A DNA stretch of 30,075 nt, taken from the NCBI GenBank assembly GCA_002385825.1, contig DGEG01000045.1:1-30075 (forward strand), given 5' to 3'. Below the pieces are notes generated by a model. It ran no database searches. It was given only the letters and a program-made list of their open reading frames with translations, and was not told the origin of the DNA. Made by a program: the position numbers and the translations under genes. Each line of letters starts with the position of its first letter. Within the stretch, counting starts at the first letter, position 1. This document shows positions 21,628 to 30,056 of the stretch, piece by piece. The stretch is from Firmicutes bacterium UBA3932 (GTDB lineage: Bacteria; Bacillota; Clostridia; Peptostreptococcales; Anaerovoracaceae).

Positions 21628-23498
21628 TCCAACCCCAACCTTTTAACGGTCTCCGGCTTGGGAGCTGCTGTTTCTCTATCCCAGCCCGCTATATCGTAAT
21701 ATGCGTCCAAAGCCTTCTCAAAGTCTTCCTTAGTGATATGGACACCCTCATTGGGTCCGCTGGGTATGGGTAGAAAAGCCTTTTTCGGCACGGTGTCGTC
21801 CTTGCGGCCAAAACCTTCCCGCACGTTGAACATCCGCATCATAGTGAGCCTGCGCTCGCCGATTTCCTGGTGCTCTTCAATGCTGGTCTCCCAGCCGATT
21901 CCGTACTTGCAGTAATCCACAAGGTCCTGGGGCCCGTACAACTGCCATGCCGGTCCCCATACGAACTGGCACAGACACAGGGTGTCCAGCATAGAATAAT
22001 ATTTCTGGGTTTCATAGGCGAATTTGGCCTTGTTCTCGTCCAACACGCCGTATGCATCGCACTTTTCGAAGGAAGCCAGCATATTTGGCCAGATCCAGTT
22101 CTGGTCATCCTCCGGAGCCATCAGTGCCGGATCGTGTTCCGACGACTGGTGGTCCGCGCCGAAATTGTTCACCGCATAGTTGATGGCAAGGTTCGGTTTA
22201 AACTGCACCATGTGAGCCGGCCATTCCTGATTCTTGGTGGCTACCACCAGATCTTCTGCACCCTTTCCGACGATTTTCGCCGCCCGTGCGCTGCCCAAGG
22301 ACAGCAGGGCTCCTATGCCCTCTTCACGATAGGCTATCTTCCTCAGCAGTTCCGGATAAATGGAACTATTTCCGAAGCGAAGCTCGAGACCGTCTGTATC
22401 TTCCTTGGTAAGAATGCCGTTCTCATAACAATCCATGGCCCAAGCTATGGTGGCGCCGCAGGAAATGGTATCCAAACCGTACATGTTGCAATACTGATTG
22501 GCTTCGCAGATATCATCCAGATTATTGCATCCGCAATAAGATCCAAAGGTTGCTATTGTTTCGTATTCGGGCCCTCCGTAATAGGGATCTACCCTTCCGG
22601 GAATGGTGACTTCCCGCTTGCAGCGTACGGCACAGGCAAAGCAGGTTTCCCTTCCCGTGAGAATCGTCTCTCTCATAGTTGAGCCGTATATCTTTTCTGC
22701 GCCCTCCAGTACACCGGAATTCCAGTTGAAGGAAGGCAGAAAACCTTCTGCGTCATGGGCGTCCACACAACCTGCGGAACCGTTTTCCCACGTATCGATA
22801 ATAGTGGGGTTGGCTTGCATGCGTTCTTTAACGTTCAGGGTGAGTTTTTTCACCCCTTCCGGATCTGCCGGACGAACGGGAGATTGACGCTTGACTACTA
22901 AACCTTTCAGATTTTTGGATCCCATAACGGCCCCGGTGCCGTTTCTGCCGTTTGCCCGGCTTCTCCTATGCATAATATTTGCAAAGAGTACGCCTTTTTC
23001 ACCGGCAGGACCGATGATAGAGCACTCGATCTTGTCCGTGCCTAAATCCTTCTCTATCTGCCGTTCCACGTCTCCGGTAATCTTGCCCCAGAGGTGTGAG
23101 GCGTCCCGCAGCTCCACATTGTCCTTATCAATATACAAGTAAACCGGCGTTTCCGCTTTTCCGGTGAAGATCACCGCATCATACCCGTTGGCTTTCAGCT
23201 GAGCGGGGATATAGCCTCCTACCTGAGAGTCTCCGGCAGTCCCCGTCAACGGGCTTTTAGTGGTAACGCACATACGGCTCTGTCCGCTGATGGGAATTCC
23301 CGTCAACGGAGAGACGGAAAAGATCAATGGATTTTCCGGTGACAGGGGATCCGTCCCCGGGCGGATGTTATGGAACAACAGGTACATTCCCAGAGCAGAG
23401 CCCCCGGGATATTTGCGGTAAATCTCCGCAGGAAGTTCTTCGGTACGTATAGTTTTGCTGCTTAGATCCACGTATAAAAGCTTTGCGTTCCCAATCAT
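21606..23498 (-). CDS. aor: Aldehyde:ferredoxin oxidoreductase family tungstoenzyme (AOR 1)
   Basis: A 630-residue AOR-family enzyme that oxidises an aldehyde to a carboxylate at a tungsten bis-pterin site. The N-terminal domain (about 1-210) has the pterin-binding GSKNLKGLVVK segment. The 4Fe-4S ligands are visible as CFACAVRC (C286, C289, C293) plus a late cysteine in DTLCLCQF (C508 or C510). Glutamates in GGPEYET (E313) and H450 fall where Pyrococcus AOR has E313 and H448. Length matches full AORs. The ATG follows GGGAGAGGA. It has its own MoaD-like gene overlapping its end, and AOR 2 lies upstream in the same operon. The exact substrate, or an AOR-versus-WOR-type assignment, is open. Confidence 0.93.
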   Translation of the reverse strand: MIGNAKLLYVDLSSKTIRTEELPAEIYRKYPGGSALGMYLLFHNIRPGTDPLSPENPLIFSVSPLTGIPISGQSRMCVTTKSPLTGTAGDSQVGGYIPAQLKANGYDAVIFTGKAETPVYLYIDKDNVELRDASHLWGKITGDVERQIEKDLGTDKIECSIIGPAGEKGVLFANIMHRRSRANGRNGTGAVMGSKNLKGLVVKRQSPVRPADPEGVKKLTLNVKERMQANPTIIDTWENGSAGCVDAHDAEGFLPSFNWNSGVLEGAEKIYGSTMRETILTGRETCFACAVRCKREVTIPGRVDPYYGGPEYETIATFGSYCGCNNLDDICEANQYCNMYGLDTISCGATIAWAMDCYENGILTKEDTDGLELRFGNSSIYPELLRKIAYREEGIGALLSLGSARAAKIVGKGAEDLVVATKNQEWPAHMVQFKPNLAINYAVNNFGADHQSSEHDPALMAPEDDQNWIWPNMLASFEKCDAYGVLDENKAKFAYETQKYYSMLDTLCLCQFVWGPAWQLYGPQDLVDYCKYGIGWETSIEEHQEIGERRLTMMRMFNVREGFGRKDDTVPKKAFLPIPSGPNEGVHITKEDFEKALDAYYDIAGWDRETAAPKPETVKRLGLEWIYELD

Positions 23499-23540
23499 AC
23501 TATTCCTCTCCCATTTTTATTTGCAAAAAGTTCCGGCATA

Positions 23541-23575
23541 ACGAAATGCCTCCATGAAATATGGGGGCATTTCGT
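23541..23575. other. Long intercistronic hairpin between the MoaD-like gene and AOR 1
   Basis: ACGAAATGCCTCCAT (23541-23555) and ATGGGGGCATTTCGT (23561-23575) pair over 15 positions, with one wobble, around a five-base loop. There is no immediate T tract, so it is probably an mRNA-stability or partial-termination element. Confidence 0.7.
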
Positions 23576-23588
23576 AACGAAAGGTCTT

Positions 23589-23828
23589 TCAACCTCCGGA
23601 AATCTTAGAATAGGCCTTAAGCTCGTCGCCGTCTTTGAGTTTCTCGGTAATCATCACCCGCATACCGTTTACGGCAACAAAACCGAAATTATCGATCTTC
23701 GTCCAGTCAATGCCGGAAAGCTTAAGGGCCTCCTCCGCTGTACAACCGTCAGGAACTTCTACAATCCGTTCCTTCTCGCCGTTAAAGTACTTGGTCAATG
23801 CCCCGCGCAATAATATTTTGATTTTCAT
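23589..23828 (-). CDS. MoaD-like sulfur-carrier protein
   Basis: A 79-residue beta-grasp protein with the C-terminus SKISGG, the diglycine needed for activation by an E1-type enzyme. The start MKIKILLRGALTKYFNG, the helix TAEEALKLSGI, the strand FGFVAVNGMRV and the late KLKDGDELKAYSKISGG follow the MoaD layout. It lies between AOR 2 and AOR 1, so each AOR is followed by one such protein. The two carriers are only distantly alike. Activation by the HesA/MoeB-type protein at 14062-14757 is likely but inferred. An upstream GGGAGG lies about 14 bases from the ATG, a long spacing. Confidence 0.87.
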   Translation of the reverse strand: MKIKILLRGALTKYFNGEKERIVEVPDGCTAEEALKLSGIDWTKIDNFGFVAVNGMRVMITEKLKDGDELKAYSKISGG

Positions 23829-23926
23829 TTTATGTCTATCGACCTCCCGGCAATAACTTGTTCTTATCCCGTTATATATGCCACTTAATATACCGCTGAA
23901 ATGCTGCCGCTACACTTATAAAAACA

Positions 23927-25687
23927 TTATAGCGTTGCGATCAGGCTGTCAGGGAGCAATCCGTTTTCATCCCAACCCAGGACTTTATAATACTGCTGTT
24001 TCATATCCTCAAAGGCTTCCTCGGGAATTTTCTGCCCTGCCGCAGGGCCGTTCTTCAATGCTTCTTTGAAGATACGTTTCGGCGCGGTGTCATCCTTTGC
24101 AGTAAATCCTTCTCTCTGGTTGAAGGCTCTCGCAATATTAATAACGCGGGTGCCCACATCGGCTATTTCCTCGACAGTCCATTCTTTCCCCGTCACCAAG
24201 CTCATCAGCTCAGCCATCGTCTCCATTGAGATGGTTCCCCAGAAGTCGCAGATGCAAAGGCAGAATTTCACCGCATTATGCTGGGCCAGCTTGTATACCA
24301 TTTCTCCCTTGCCCTCAGGGGTATAAGGAGGAATGGAAGCGGCAAATACCTCTTCATTGGGAGCATAGGCTCTCATATGGCAGGCTCCCCTGTCGGAAAC
24401 CGCATAAGCCAGGGACATGCCCCAGGATCCCCGGGGTTCGTACTGGGGATATTCCAGACCTTTGACCTCCATGGCAAAGTCTTTTCCGCCGTATTTCCCC
24501 GCCAGCTTCTTGACTCCCATAGCCAGCTCTTTTCCGATACCTTCGCCCTTGGCAATCATCTCCAGGTATTTAATGTATGTATCCATTTCTCCGAAGCGGA
24601 TTCCGAAATCATGGATGCCCTTTTCTGTCATTTCCATAGCCCAGGCCAGCACGTCGCCGGAGCTGATGGTATCAAGGCCCATGTCGTCCGCCACTTGATT
24701 AGCTTTCAAAATTGCTTCAGGATCACGGTTTCCTGCATTGGGTCCGTAGGCGGCAATGGTCTCGTACTCGGGACCTTCACAAATCGCATCGCCGATCTTC
24801 AGGAAGTTGCCGCAGCCCAGACCGCAGCTTCCGCAACCCCGCTTGCCTTCCAGTTTTTCCATGAACACTTCGCCGTTATACTCGGTCCAGTTGGGATCCG
24901 TCGTATCGGAGAAGTTCTTATAAGGCAAAATGCCCCCGTCCTGGCAAGCTTCCAAAAATGCAGTGGTGCCCCAATCGAAGACAAAGGTATTGTCTTCCTG
25001 CAACACATCTTCATTTTGAATTTCCAAAATTCGTTTGACTGCTTCCTCAACATTGGGGATCTTCACGCCGCCGGTTCCTTTTACAACAACGGCCTTCAGA
25101 TTCTTACTGCCCATAACGGCTCCCATGCCGCCTCTTCCCGCCTGCCTGTAATAATCCGACGTAATACAGGCCATGCCGCAGAGGTTTTCACCGGCAGGAC
25201 CGATGGTCAGAACGCTGTATTCGTGGCCGTACTTATCGGCGAGGATAGCCTCCGTCTCGTGGCAACCTTTCCCCCAAAGCTCTGAAGCATCTTCAAAGCT
25301 GATCTTATCATCTTCTATCAGCAGATATCCGGGTTTATCCAGCGCTCCCTCGATAATAACCGCATCGTAACCAGCGTATTTAATGCGTAACGCCGCATGG
25401 CCGCCGATGGAGCAGTCACAGATGGTACCCGTCGCAGGGGATTTCCCCGCCACGCCCAGCTTACCCGAGCAGGGCACCGTGGTCCCGGTCATGGGACCGG
25501 TCATGAGGATCAGTTTGTTTTCCGGAGACAGAGGATCTATGCCCGGTTTCAGTTCTTCGTAGAGATATTTTATTGCCAAACCTTTGGATCCTATGTATTT
25601 TTCTGCCCAATCCATGCGGAGAGGTTCAGCTGCCGCTGTTTTCTTACTCAAATCCACCCTAAGCACTTTGTTCTGATATCCGTACAT
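23927..25687 (-). CDS. aor: Aldehyde:ferredoxin oxidoreductase family tungstoenzyme (AOR 2)
   Basis: A 586-residue AOR-family protein. Visible features are the N-terminal VLRVDLSKK, the pterin-site segment MGSKNLKAVVVKG (about 192-204), and the 4Fe-4S ligands CGSCGLGC (C285, C288, C292) with a late cysteine in FCLCICDF (C476-C480). The substrate-site acids lie in EGPEYET (E307, E309), with a histidine in GACHMRAY (H437). The ATG at 25687 follows AAGGAGG by eight bases; an upstream in-frame ATG is less well placed. It lies 16 bases after a four-cluster ferredoxin, its likely electron carrier. It is more like the heteromeric AorAB type than a lone AOR. Tungsten rather than molybdenum is inferred from the family and from tupABC nearby. 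Confidence 0.93.
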   Translation of the reverse strand: MYGYQNKVLRVDLSKKTAAAEPLRMDWAEKYIGSKGLAIKYLYEELKPGIDPLSPENKLILMTGPMTGTTVPCSGKLGVAGKSPATGTICDCSIGGHAALRIKYAGYDAVIIEGALDKPGYLLIEDDKISFEDASELWGKGCHETEAILADKYGHEYSVLTIGPAGENLCGMACITSDYYRQAGRGGMGAVMGSKNLKAVVVKGTGGVKIPNVEEAVKRILEIQNEDVLQEDNTFVFDWGTTAFLEACQDGGILPYKNFSDTTDPNWTEYNGEVFMEKLEGKRGCGSCGLGCGNFLKIGDAICEGPEYETIAAYGPNAGNRDPEAILKANQVADDMGLDTISSGDVLAWAMEMTEKGIHDFGIRFGEMDTYIKYLEMIAKGEGIGKELAMGVKKLAGKYGGKDFAMEVKGLEYPQYEPRGSWGMSLAYAVSDRGACHMRAYAPNEEVFAASIPPYTPEGKGEMVYKLAQHNAVKFCLCICDFWGTISMETMAELMSLVTGKEWTVEEIADVGTRVINIARAFNQREGFTAKDDTAPKRIFKEALKNGPAAGQKIPEEAFEDMKQQYYKVLGWDENGLLPDSLIATL

Positions 25688-25703
25688 GCTCTTTGCCTCC
25701 TTC

Positions 25704-26093
25704 CTACTCAAAGGTCAACGCATTTTGCGGACAAACCTTTACGCACATGGGGTCGCCGTCGCAAGTATCGCATATGTAAGATTTCCCGTCCCTCAACCTG
25801 ACCACTTTTTTGGGACATTTTTCTGCACAGGTGCCGCAGCCGATGCACACTTCATGGTCCACTAAAATCTTGCCGTCCATGGAGATGGCTCCTGTGGGAC
25901 AGTTTTTAAAGCAAATTCCGCATAGCGTGCAGTAGGAGTCCTGGTATTTCAAAACTCCGCCCTTATCGTAGTAGGTCTCGATATAAACTCGTGCCTTCGA
26001 AGGGACAAATGCGCCTTCATGAGTCGCTGAGCAGATCTGTCCGCATAGCTGGCAACCGATGCACTTTTTCTTCGAAAACCTCAGTCTCTTCAT
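25704..26093 (-). CDS. Polyferredoxin, AOR electron-transfer subunit
   Basis: A 129-residue iron-sulfur protein with four cysteine groups: CIGCQLCGQIC (11-21), CTLCGICFKNCP, CIGCGTCAEKCP, and CDTCDGDPMCVKVCP near the C-terminus. This is the layout of HycB/DmsB-type subunits with four 4Fe-4S clusters, as in the small subunit of NAD-linked AORs (AorA of Aromatoleum). It lies directly upstream of AOR 2 and is expected to take electrons from it. I chose the ATG at 26093 because GGAGGG lies six bases upstream; the ORF extends upstream into the riboswitch terminator region, which is not translated. Expression is controlled by the leader with its own promoter. Confidence 0.92.
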   Translation of the reverse strand: MKRLRFSKKKCIGCQLCGQICSATHEGAFVPSKARVYIETYYDKGGVLKYQDSYCTLCGICFKNCPTGAISMDGKILVDHEVCIGCGTCAEKCPKKVVRLRDGKSYICDTCDGDPMCVKVCPQNALTFE

Positions 26094-26121
26094 GTTGACC
26101 CTCCATTCCTTTCTAATAAAT

Positions 26122-26165
26122 AAAAAAGCAAAGAAAAGCATGTCAAACAAACAGCTCTCCTTTGC
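26122..26165 (-). terminator. Riboswitch-controlled terminator before the ferredoxin-AOR operon
   Basis: In the transcript GCAAAGGAGAGC (26165-26154) pairs along 12 positions (two wobbles) with GCTTTTCTTTGC (26139-26128), followed by six T residues. Its 5' arm is the aptamer's conserved AAAGG segment, so aptamer and terminator are mutually exclusive. Confidence 0.8.
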
Positions 26166-26245
26166 GCAATGGCAGGCTGGAAGATCACTCCCCCAACCCT
26201 ATCGTTTTCGCCGACAAGCATCCCTTGCCCTGCGAAAATCGGAGT
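26154..26245 (-). promoter_or_regulatory. Variant Moco/Tuco-like riboswitch before the ferredoxin-AOR operon
   Basis: Aligns with the tupA leader: CCGA, a TCGC arm pairing with GCGA (here TTTTCGC/GCGAAAA), CGAT-purine-GGGT, a hairpin, then GCC. The hairpin GGTTGGGGGA-GTGA-TCTTCCAGCC (26198-26175) has a GNRA tetraloop. Its 3' signature is GCCTGCC with GCAAAGG instead of GCCTCCC with GGAAAGG; if the changed C and G are partners, this is a compensatory swap. I call it the same class, with less certainty. Confidence 0.68.
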
Positions 26246-26280
26246 TGTCTTAATATTTTGGTTATTCGGTTGTGTATATT

Positions 26281-26309
26281 ACTATACTATGAGTCTACCC
26301 GATTGTCAA
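26281..26309 (-). promoter_or_regulatory. Sigma-A-type promoter of the ferredoxin-AOR operon
   Basis: TTGACA (26309-26304), a 17-base spacer, TATAGT (26286-26281); near-consensus. Transcription should start near 26274, just ahead of the riboswitch. Confidence 0.8.
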
Positions 26310-26316
26310 AGGCTTC

Positions 26317-26508
26317 TTACTTCTCCTCGAAGTTGGTTTCCACCCGCTTAATCTTGGCCACTACGTCTTCCGATAGGTAAACCTGCCCGCACTCGGGGCA
26401 GCGCAGGACCTTGTGCCGGAAATTATGGTCAAGATAGCTGAAATGGAGGTCATGGGGCGCCAGCTCAACCTGACATTTGTTACATATCGGTGTCAACTTT
26501 TTTTCCAT
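26317..26508 (-). CDS. Small zinc-ribbon or redox protein with two CxxC pairs
   Basis: A 63-residue protein with CNKC (C9, C12) and CPEC (C37, C40), spaced as in rubredoxin-like or zinc-ribbon folds. It resembles the small DUF7479-type proteins often found beside molybdenum hydroxylase and AOR genes, where they are annotated as redox proteins. Whether it binds zinc or iron cannot be told. Its start lies 29 bases inside the preceding 788-residue gene, with GGAGG nine bases upstream, so it is coupled to it. A promoter for the next operon starts directly after its stop. Confidence 0.78.
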   Translation of the reverse strand: MEKKLTPICNKCQVELAPHDLHFSYLDHNFRHKVLRCPECGQVYLSEDVVAKIKRVETNFEEK

Positions 26509-28846
26509 TCCAGACAGCCTCCAAATTGATTTTCATCCTATGACAATATGCGTTCACCAATTCAAATACTTTCTCACTGTCGTCCGTCTCAACCGGCTTA
26601 TATTCCACCCAGTAGGTCATGTGGCCGATCTGGCGGTAGCCGCTGAACGTCCCCTTTTCAGCCAGCAGGATCTTTCTCCCCTTTTCTTCGCAGAAGGCAA
26701 CCACTTGGAGGACTTCCTCCTCGAGGATGTGTTCGCTATGAAGCTTGGCTTGAAGCTCAGGGCTGATCTTAAGCCGGATCTTGGTTTCGGGCTTTCTCTC
26801 TTCCATTTCTTCCTCCCAAAACTCCTTCAAAAGTTGTCTCTTTAATGCAACCCGGTTCTCTCTGCGCTGGGAGAAAGTGGGGGTTTTGGCCTGGCCCCTC
26901 GTATCGTCGAATCCGAAGAGTATGTCCAGTATATGAATCGTCCTTTTCCCGGCGCCGAGGAAATTGTCGCGGCAGTTAACACAATATGTAATATAGGGAT
27001 TGTCGCTTTCCGAGATTCTCTTGTTGATAACATAATCCGCATAATCGCGGTTGGCGATGGAAACCTGTCCGCCATAGCTGCAACATGCGGAGTGCTCTTC
27101 CTGAACAGGAAGGGGTTCAAGTTGAAATCCCGCATCTGTGGCAAAGGCGCGGACAACTCTGCGAAGGTCCTTCTTCCCTGTACTGCTGCAAGGGTCGAAC
27201 ACGGACCAAACTTCTGACTCACCCTTCATGACGGGTTTCATCCCGCCTGTTTCCTCCATGAACTCATAAAGGGAGATGAGCTCCGCTTCGGGAAGGAACT
27301 CGCAAATATTATTGATGCACGTAGGGCAGGCAACCACAAGCTTGGGCTTCCCTAAGCTCTCCCAATCCTTACGGAGCCTGTAAATCGTCTCTGCATGCTT
27401 TTCCTCATCCCCTGCCCATTTCACCGGCGTTCCGCAGCACTTGAGGAAAAGAGCCATGGTAGGATCTTTGCTCAAGAGCCATCTATAGGTCTCCGAAACG
27501 TAGCGCGGCTCGGAAGCTCCCATCTGGCATCCTGGGAAAAATGCGTATTCCGATTTATCCACTCCCGGAGGAGTCCTGACAATTGAAGCCCATTTTCCGT
27601 CGGCAAATTCCATATCGCGAAGCCAGAAGTCGTGGTAAGCCCAGGGCATTCTGCCCATCCGGTGCAGCCGTTTTCTGGCCTCAAGAAACATGCTGTCCAT
27701 ATCGATCTGTGCGGGACACACATCATCGCAAAGACCACAGTGAGTACAGATATTGATCAGTCTCTTCGCAGGCTGGCCTTTTAACTCTGTTTGCGCCTCG
27801 TGCATGGTAGCTTGTACTTCGTCCTTGATTCGAAGCGGCCATTTCCCGGTGTAGGACACCAGATCGCAATAGATCCTGCATGAATCGCACTGACAGCGAA
27901 GGCAACGTTCTGCCTCCGCCTGCACATCTTCGGGCCTTATCTTGCCCGTCTCGTCGAGTGCGGGCCATTTTTTATATGTAAGCTTGGAAGGATCCACCTT
28001 TACTTTGGTGGTCCTTTGATCTTCAGGATAACTCAGTTTCTCAGTCTTAAAATATGTTTCAATAGACACAGATATATTGATCCCGTCGGCCAGAGCCTCG
28101 ATGGTATCCTTGCCCTTCAGCGAACCGCCGGCAAAGCAGGCCGTTCTTTCATTTAAGAGGATGGGCTCATCTTTATCCAGCAGCCCAAAGTCCTCGCCGC
28201 CGGCTCCTGTGGCCACATAGATCGCATCAAACCCCTGCCCCTCGCCGTTATCGCCGATAAGCTCCGAAAGATCCGCGATCTTACGGTTGAAGTGAATCGG
28301 AATCTCTTCTTCGCTGAGCTGCAGCTCAAATTCCGCCAGGAAGATCTCCGGAGTTAAACCGCCCACAGCATCGCTTCCGTCTGCAATATTCCACAGATGT
28401 CCGCCAAGCCGATCGGAAGCTTCGAAAACTTCCACTTCATACTTTTTGGAAGCCAGGCGCAGCGCGCATGCCAAGCCGCTGATACCGGCGCCGATGACGG
28501 CGGTGCGTTGCTTCTTTTTTGGGACATTATAGTAGGTAGGATCTTTGCTTTTTGCCTGCTCCACTACGGTTCGTTCCAACCCCCGCAATTCGATAGCATT
28601 GCCGCCATATGCAGCTTCTTTTCTGGGGCAATTGGTTTTGCAGGGCTCGTGGCATAAGGCGGATACGATGGCAGGAAAGGTTACCGCATTCCGGTAAGTT
28701 TTATAGGCAGCATCATAAGCGCCCCGGCCCACTTTCTCGATAAAATCAAAAATATCGACGTGAAAAGGACAGGATGCCTGGCAAAATGGCACCTCTTTCT
28801 GAATGCAACCTGTAAATTGTTCGTAAAACCGTTCCATGTCCGTCAT
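26480..28846 (-). CDS. Flavin/iron-sulfur/CCG-domain electron-transfer protein
   Basis: A 788-residue multi-domain protein. Residues about 1-100 form a GltD-type N-terminal Fe-S region (C14, C22, C26, C65, C69, C73). Next is an FAD-binding GAGISG loop (119-124) with LACALRLASKKYEVEVFEA. Fe-S groups follow: CLRCQCDSCRIYC (315-327) and CTHCGLCDDVC (367-377). From about 435 there are HdrB/HdrD-like CCG domains: FFPGC, KCCGTPVKW (C470, C471), CPTC, DPC, ACCSYGG (C588, C589) and CVNC. A C-terminal helical-beta domain ends the protein. I see no second Rossmann motif for NAD(P)H. It is probably the partner that takes electrons from the AOR or hydroxylase to a carrier. Confidence 0.85.
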   Translation of the reverse strand: MTDMERFYEQFTGCIQKEVPFCQASCPFHVDIFDFIEKVGRGAYDAAYKTYRNAVTFPAIVSALCHEPCKTNCPRKEAAYGGNAIELRGLERTVVEQAKSKDPTYYNVPKKKQRTAVIGAGISGLACALRLASKKYEVEVFEASDRLGGHLWNIADGSDAVGGLTPEIFLAEFELQLSEEEIPIHFNRKIADLSELIGDNGEGQGFDAIYVATGAGGEDFGLLDKDEPILLNERTACFAGGSLKGKDTIEALADGINISVSIETYFKTEKLSYPEDQRTTKVKVDPSKLTYKKWPALDETGKIRPEDVQAEAERCLRCQCDSCRIYCDLVSYTGKWPLRIKDEVQATMHEAQTELKGQPAKRLINICTHCGLCDDVCPAQIDMDSMFLEARKRLHRMGRMPWAYHDFWLRDMEFADGKWASIVRTPPGVDKSEYAFFPGCQMGASEPRYVSETYRWLLSKDPTMALFLKCCGTPVKWAGDEEKHAETIYRLRKDWESLGKPKLVVACPTCINNICEFLPEAELISLYEFMEETGGMKPVMKGESEVWSVFDPCSSTGKKDLRRVVRAFATDAGFQLEPLPVQEEHSACCSYGGQVSIANRDYADYVINKRISESDNPYITYCVNCRDNFLGAGKRTIHILDILFGFDDTRGQAKTPTFSQRRENRVALKRQLLKEFWEEEMEERKPETKIRLKISPELQAKLHSEHILEEEVLQVVAFCEEKGRKILLAEKGTFSGYRQIGHMTYWVEYKPVETDDSEKVFELVNAYCHRMKINLEAVWNGKKVDTDM

Positions 28847-28930
28847 GTCTTAATCCTCTGTTTCCGTATTTGTTTATGTTATCAACCGTGCAACTTTCAA
28901 AATCTATAGTAACTTTATGCATCCATGTAT

Positions 28931-28939
28931 ATTATAGCA
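28931..28939 (-). promoter_or_regulatory. Extended -10 promoter for the flavin/Fe-S gene
   Basis: On the minus strand TGC-TATAAT (28939-28931), an extended -10 element without a good -35. It lies about 90 bases upstream of the ATG at 28846. Confidence 0.5.
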
Positions 28940-29009
28940 GCATTTTACCGGGCATGATACGGATAATTCTATCCAATACCCGATTTGCTTTCCGATCGTC
29001 CCGTGAAAC

Positions 29010-29049
29010 AATCGGCGGTTTACGGTTTTCCAACCGTAAACCGCCGATT
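29010..29049 (-). terminator. Strong hairpin after the molybdopterin hydroxylase gene
   Basis: A perfect 18-base stem, AATCGGCGGTTTACGGTT with its complement, around a four-base loop (GGAA on the transcript). The T tract is weak, but the hairpin separates the hydroxylase gene from the next promoter. Confidence 0.7.
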
Positions 29050-29119
29050 TCTGCCTTCTCGTCGGTCTCTCGTAAAAATCGCAGGGAACAAGACGTTTGA
29101 GCGGTCTTAACCGGTTTTA

Positions 29120-30056
29120 TTAAAGGGGATTCGCCTTGATGCGATCGATCTCCTCGTAGAAATCGGATCCCAGGAAGTACTTCTTCGGCGGCGCAATCTT
29201 TTCACCCTTCTTCAGGGCTTCCAGACCGGCCTTGACCTTCTCCTGCGTAGCCGGCAGTTCATAGATTCTTACACCGCAGGCATTGTATATGGCGTTGATG
29301 ACAGCCACATGACCGGAGGACTGGTAAGCCTCGGAAGCTCCCGAAGATCCGAAGGGGTTCTTGTCACGCTCAGTCACAAGGTGAATTACCTCGATTTCGT
29401 CGGGAATATCCTTAATCGCCGGGACTCCTGCTCCTGCGATATTGTCATGTTTCTTAACATCGTCATAGTTCTCGCTGAGAGCAAATCCGATGGAATGGGA
29501 TATTCCGCCGTATGCCTGGCCGTTCACCGAAGCCAGGTCTCCGATAACGCCTACGTCGTCTACGCAGGTGTAACGGAGTACGGTAGTCTTACCGGTTTCC
29601 GTATCTACCTCAACCTCAGCAAGGAAGAGAGCGTAGGTATAGTCCGGAGTCGGGTTTCCTTTTCCTGTGTTGGGATCAAGGTCGCTCAGGTCCGGATCGG
29701 AAGGATTCTCGTACTGGGCTTCATATTTTGTCGGAATTCCTTCCGCTACCATTTCCTCATAGGTTCTGAAAGTTCCGTCGGGCTTTCTCATGGCGTTGAT
29801 CAGCATATCCGCTGCCATCTTCGTGGCTTTTCCGTTCATGTAGTGTGAACGTGAAGAAGCGGAAGCGCCGGAGTCAGGACAGTGCTTGCTGTCGTTTTGA
29901 ATCAGTACGATGTCATCTATCGTAACACCGAGAGGTTTGAGAGCCTCTACTGTTACATGGAGAGAACCTACGTCGCCGCCCTGTCCCTGATCCTGCCAGG
30001 TGTCGTACTTGGCAATCTTACCGTCTTCGCGGAGTTCCAGAGCAACGGTGCACTGG
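29120..30056 (-). CDS. Molybdopterin-binding subunit of a xanthine dehydrogenase-family hydroxylase (C-terminal part)
   Basis: About 312 residues of the C-terminal part of a xanthine dehydrogenase/aldehyde oxidoreductase large subunit; the N-terminal part is cut off at the contig end. Visible features are TWQDQGQGGDVGSLHV (the dioxothiomolybdenum-binding Q-GQG region), NDSKHCPDSGASASSRSHYMNG, AEVEVDTETGKTTVLRY, VNGQAYGGISHSIGFAL and FGSSGASEAYQSSGHVAVINAI, where the glutamate of GASE is the catalytic base. Such enzymes hydroxylate purines or aldehydes at a Mo-pterin-cytosine-dinucleotide site. The coding frame runs into adapter sequence: residues MCIRDS read from 30073 are not real. Confidence 0.9.

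Noticed and set aside
26480..28846. Glutamate synthase small subunit
   Set aside because: Only the N-terminal Fe-S and FAD parts resemble GltD; the second Rossmann motif is missing, CCG domains are present, and no large glutamate synthase subunit is nearby.
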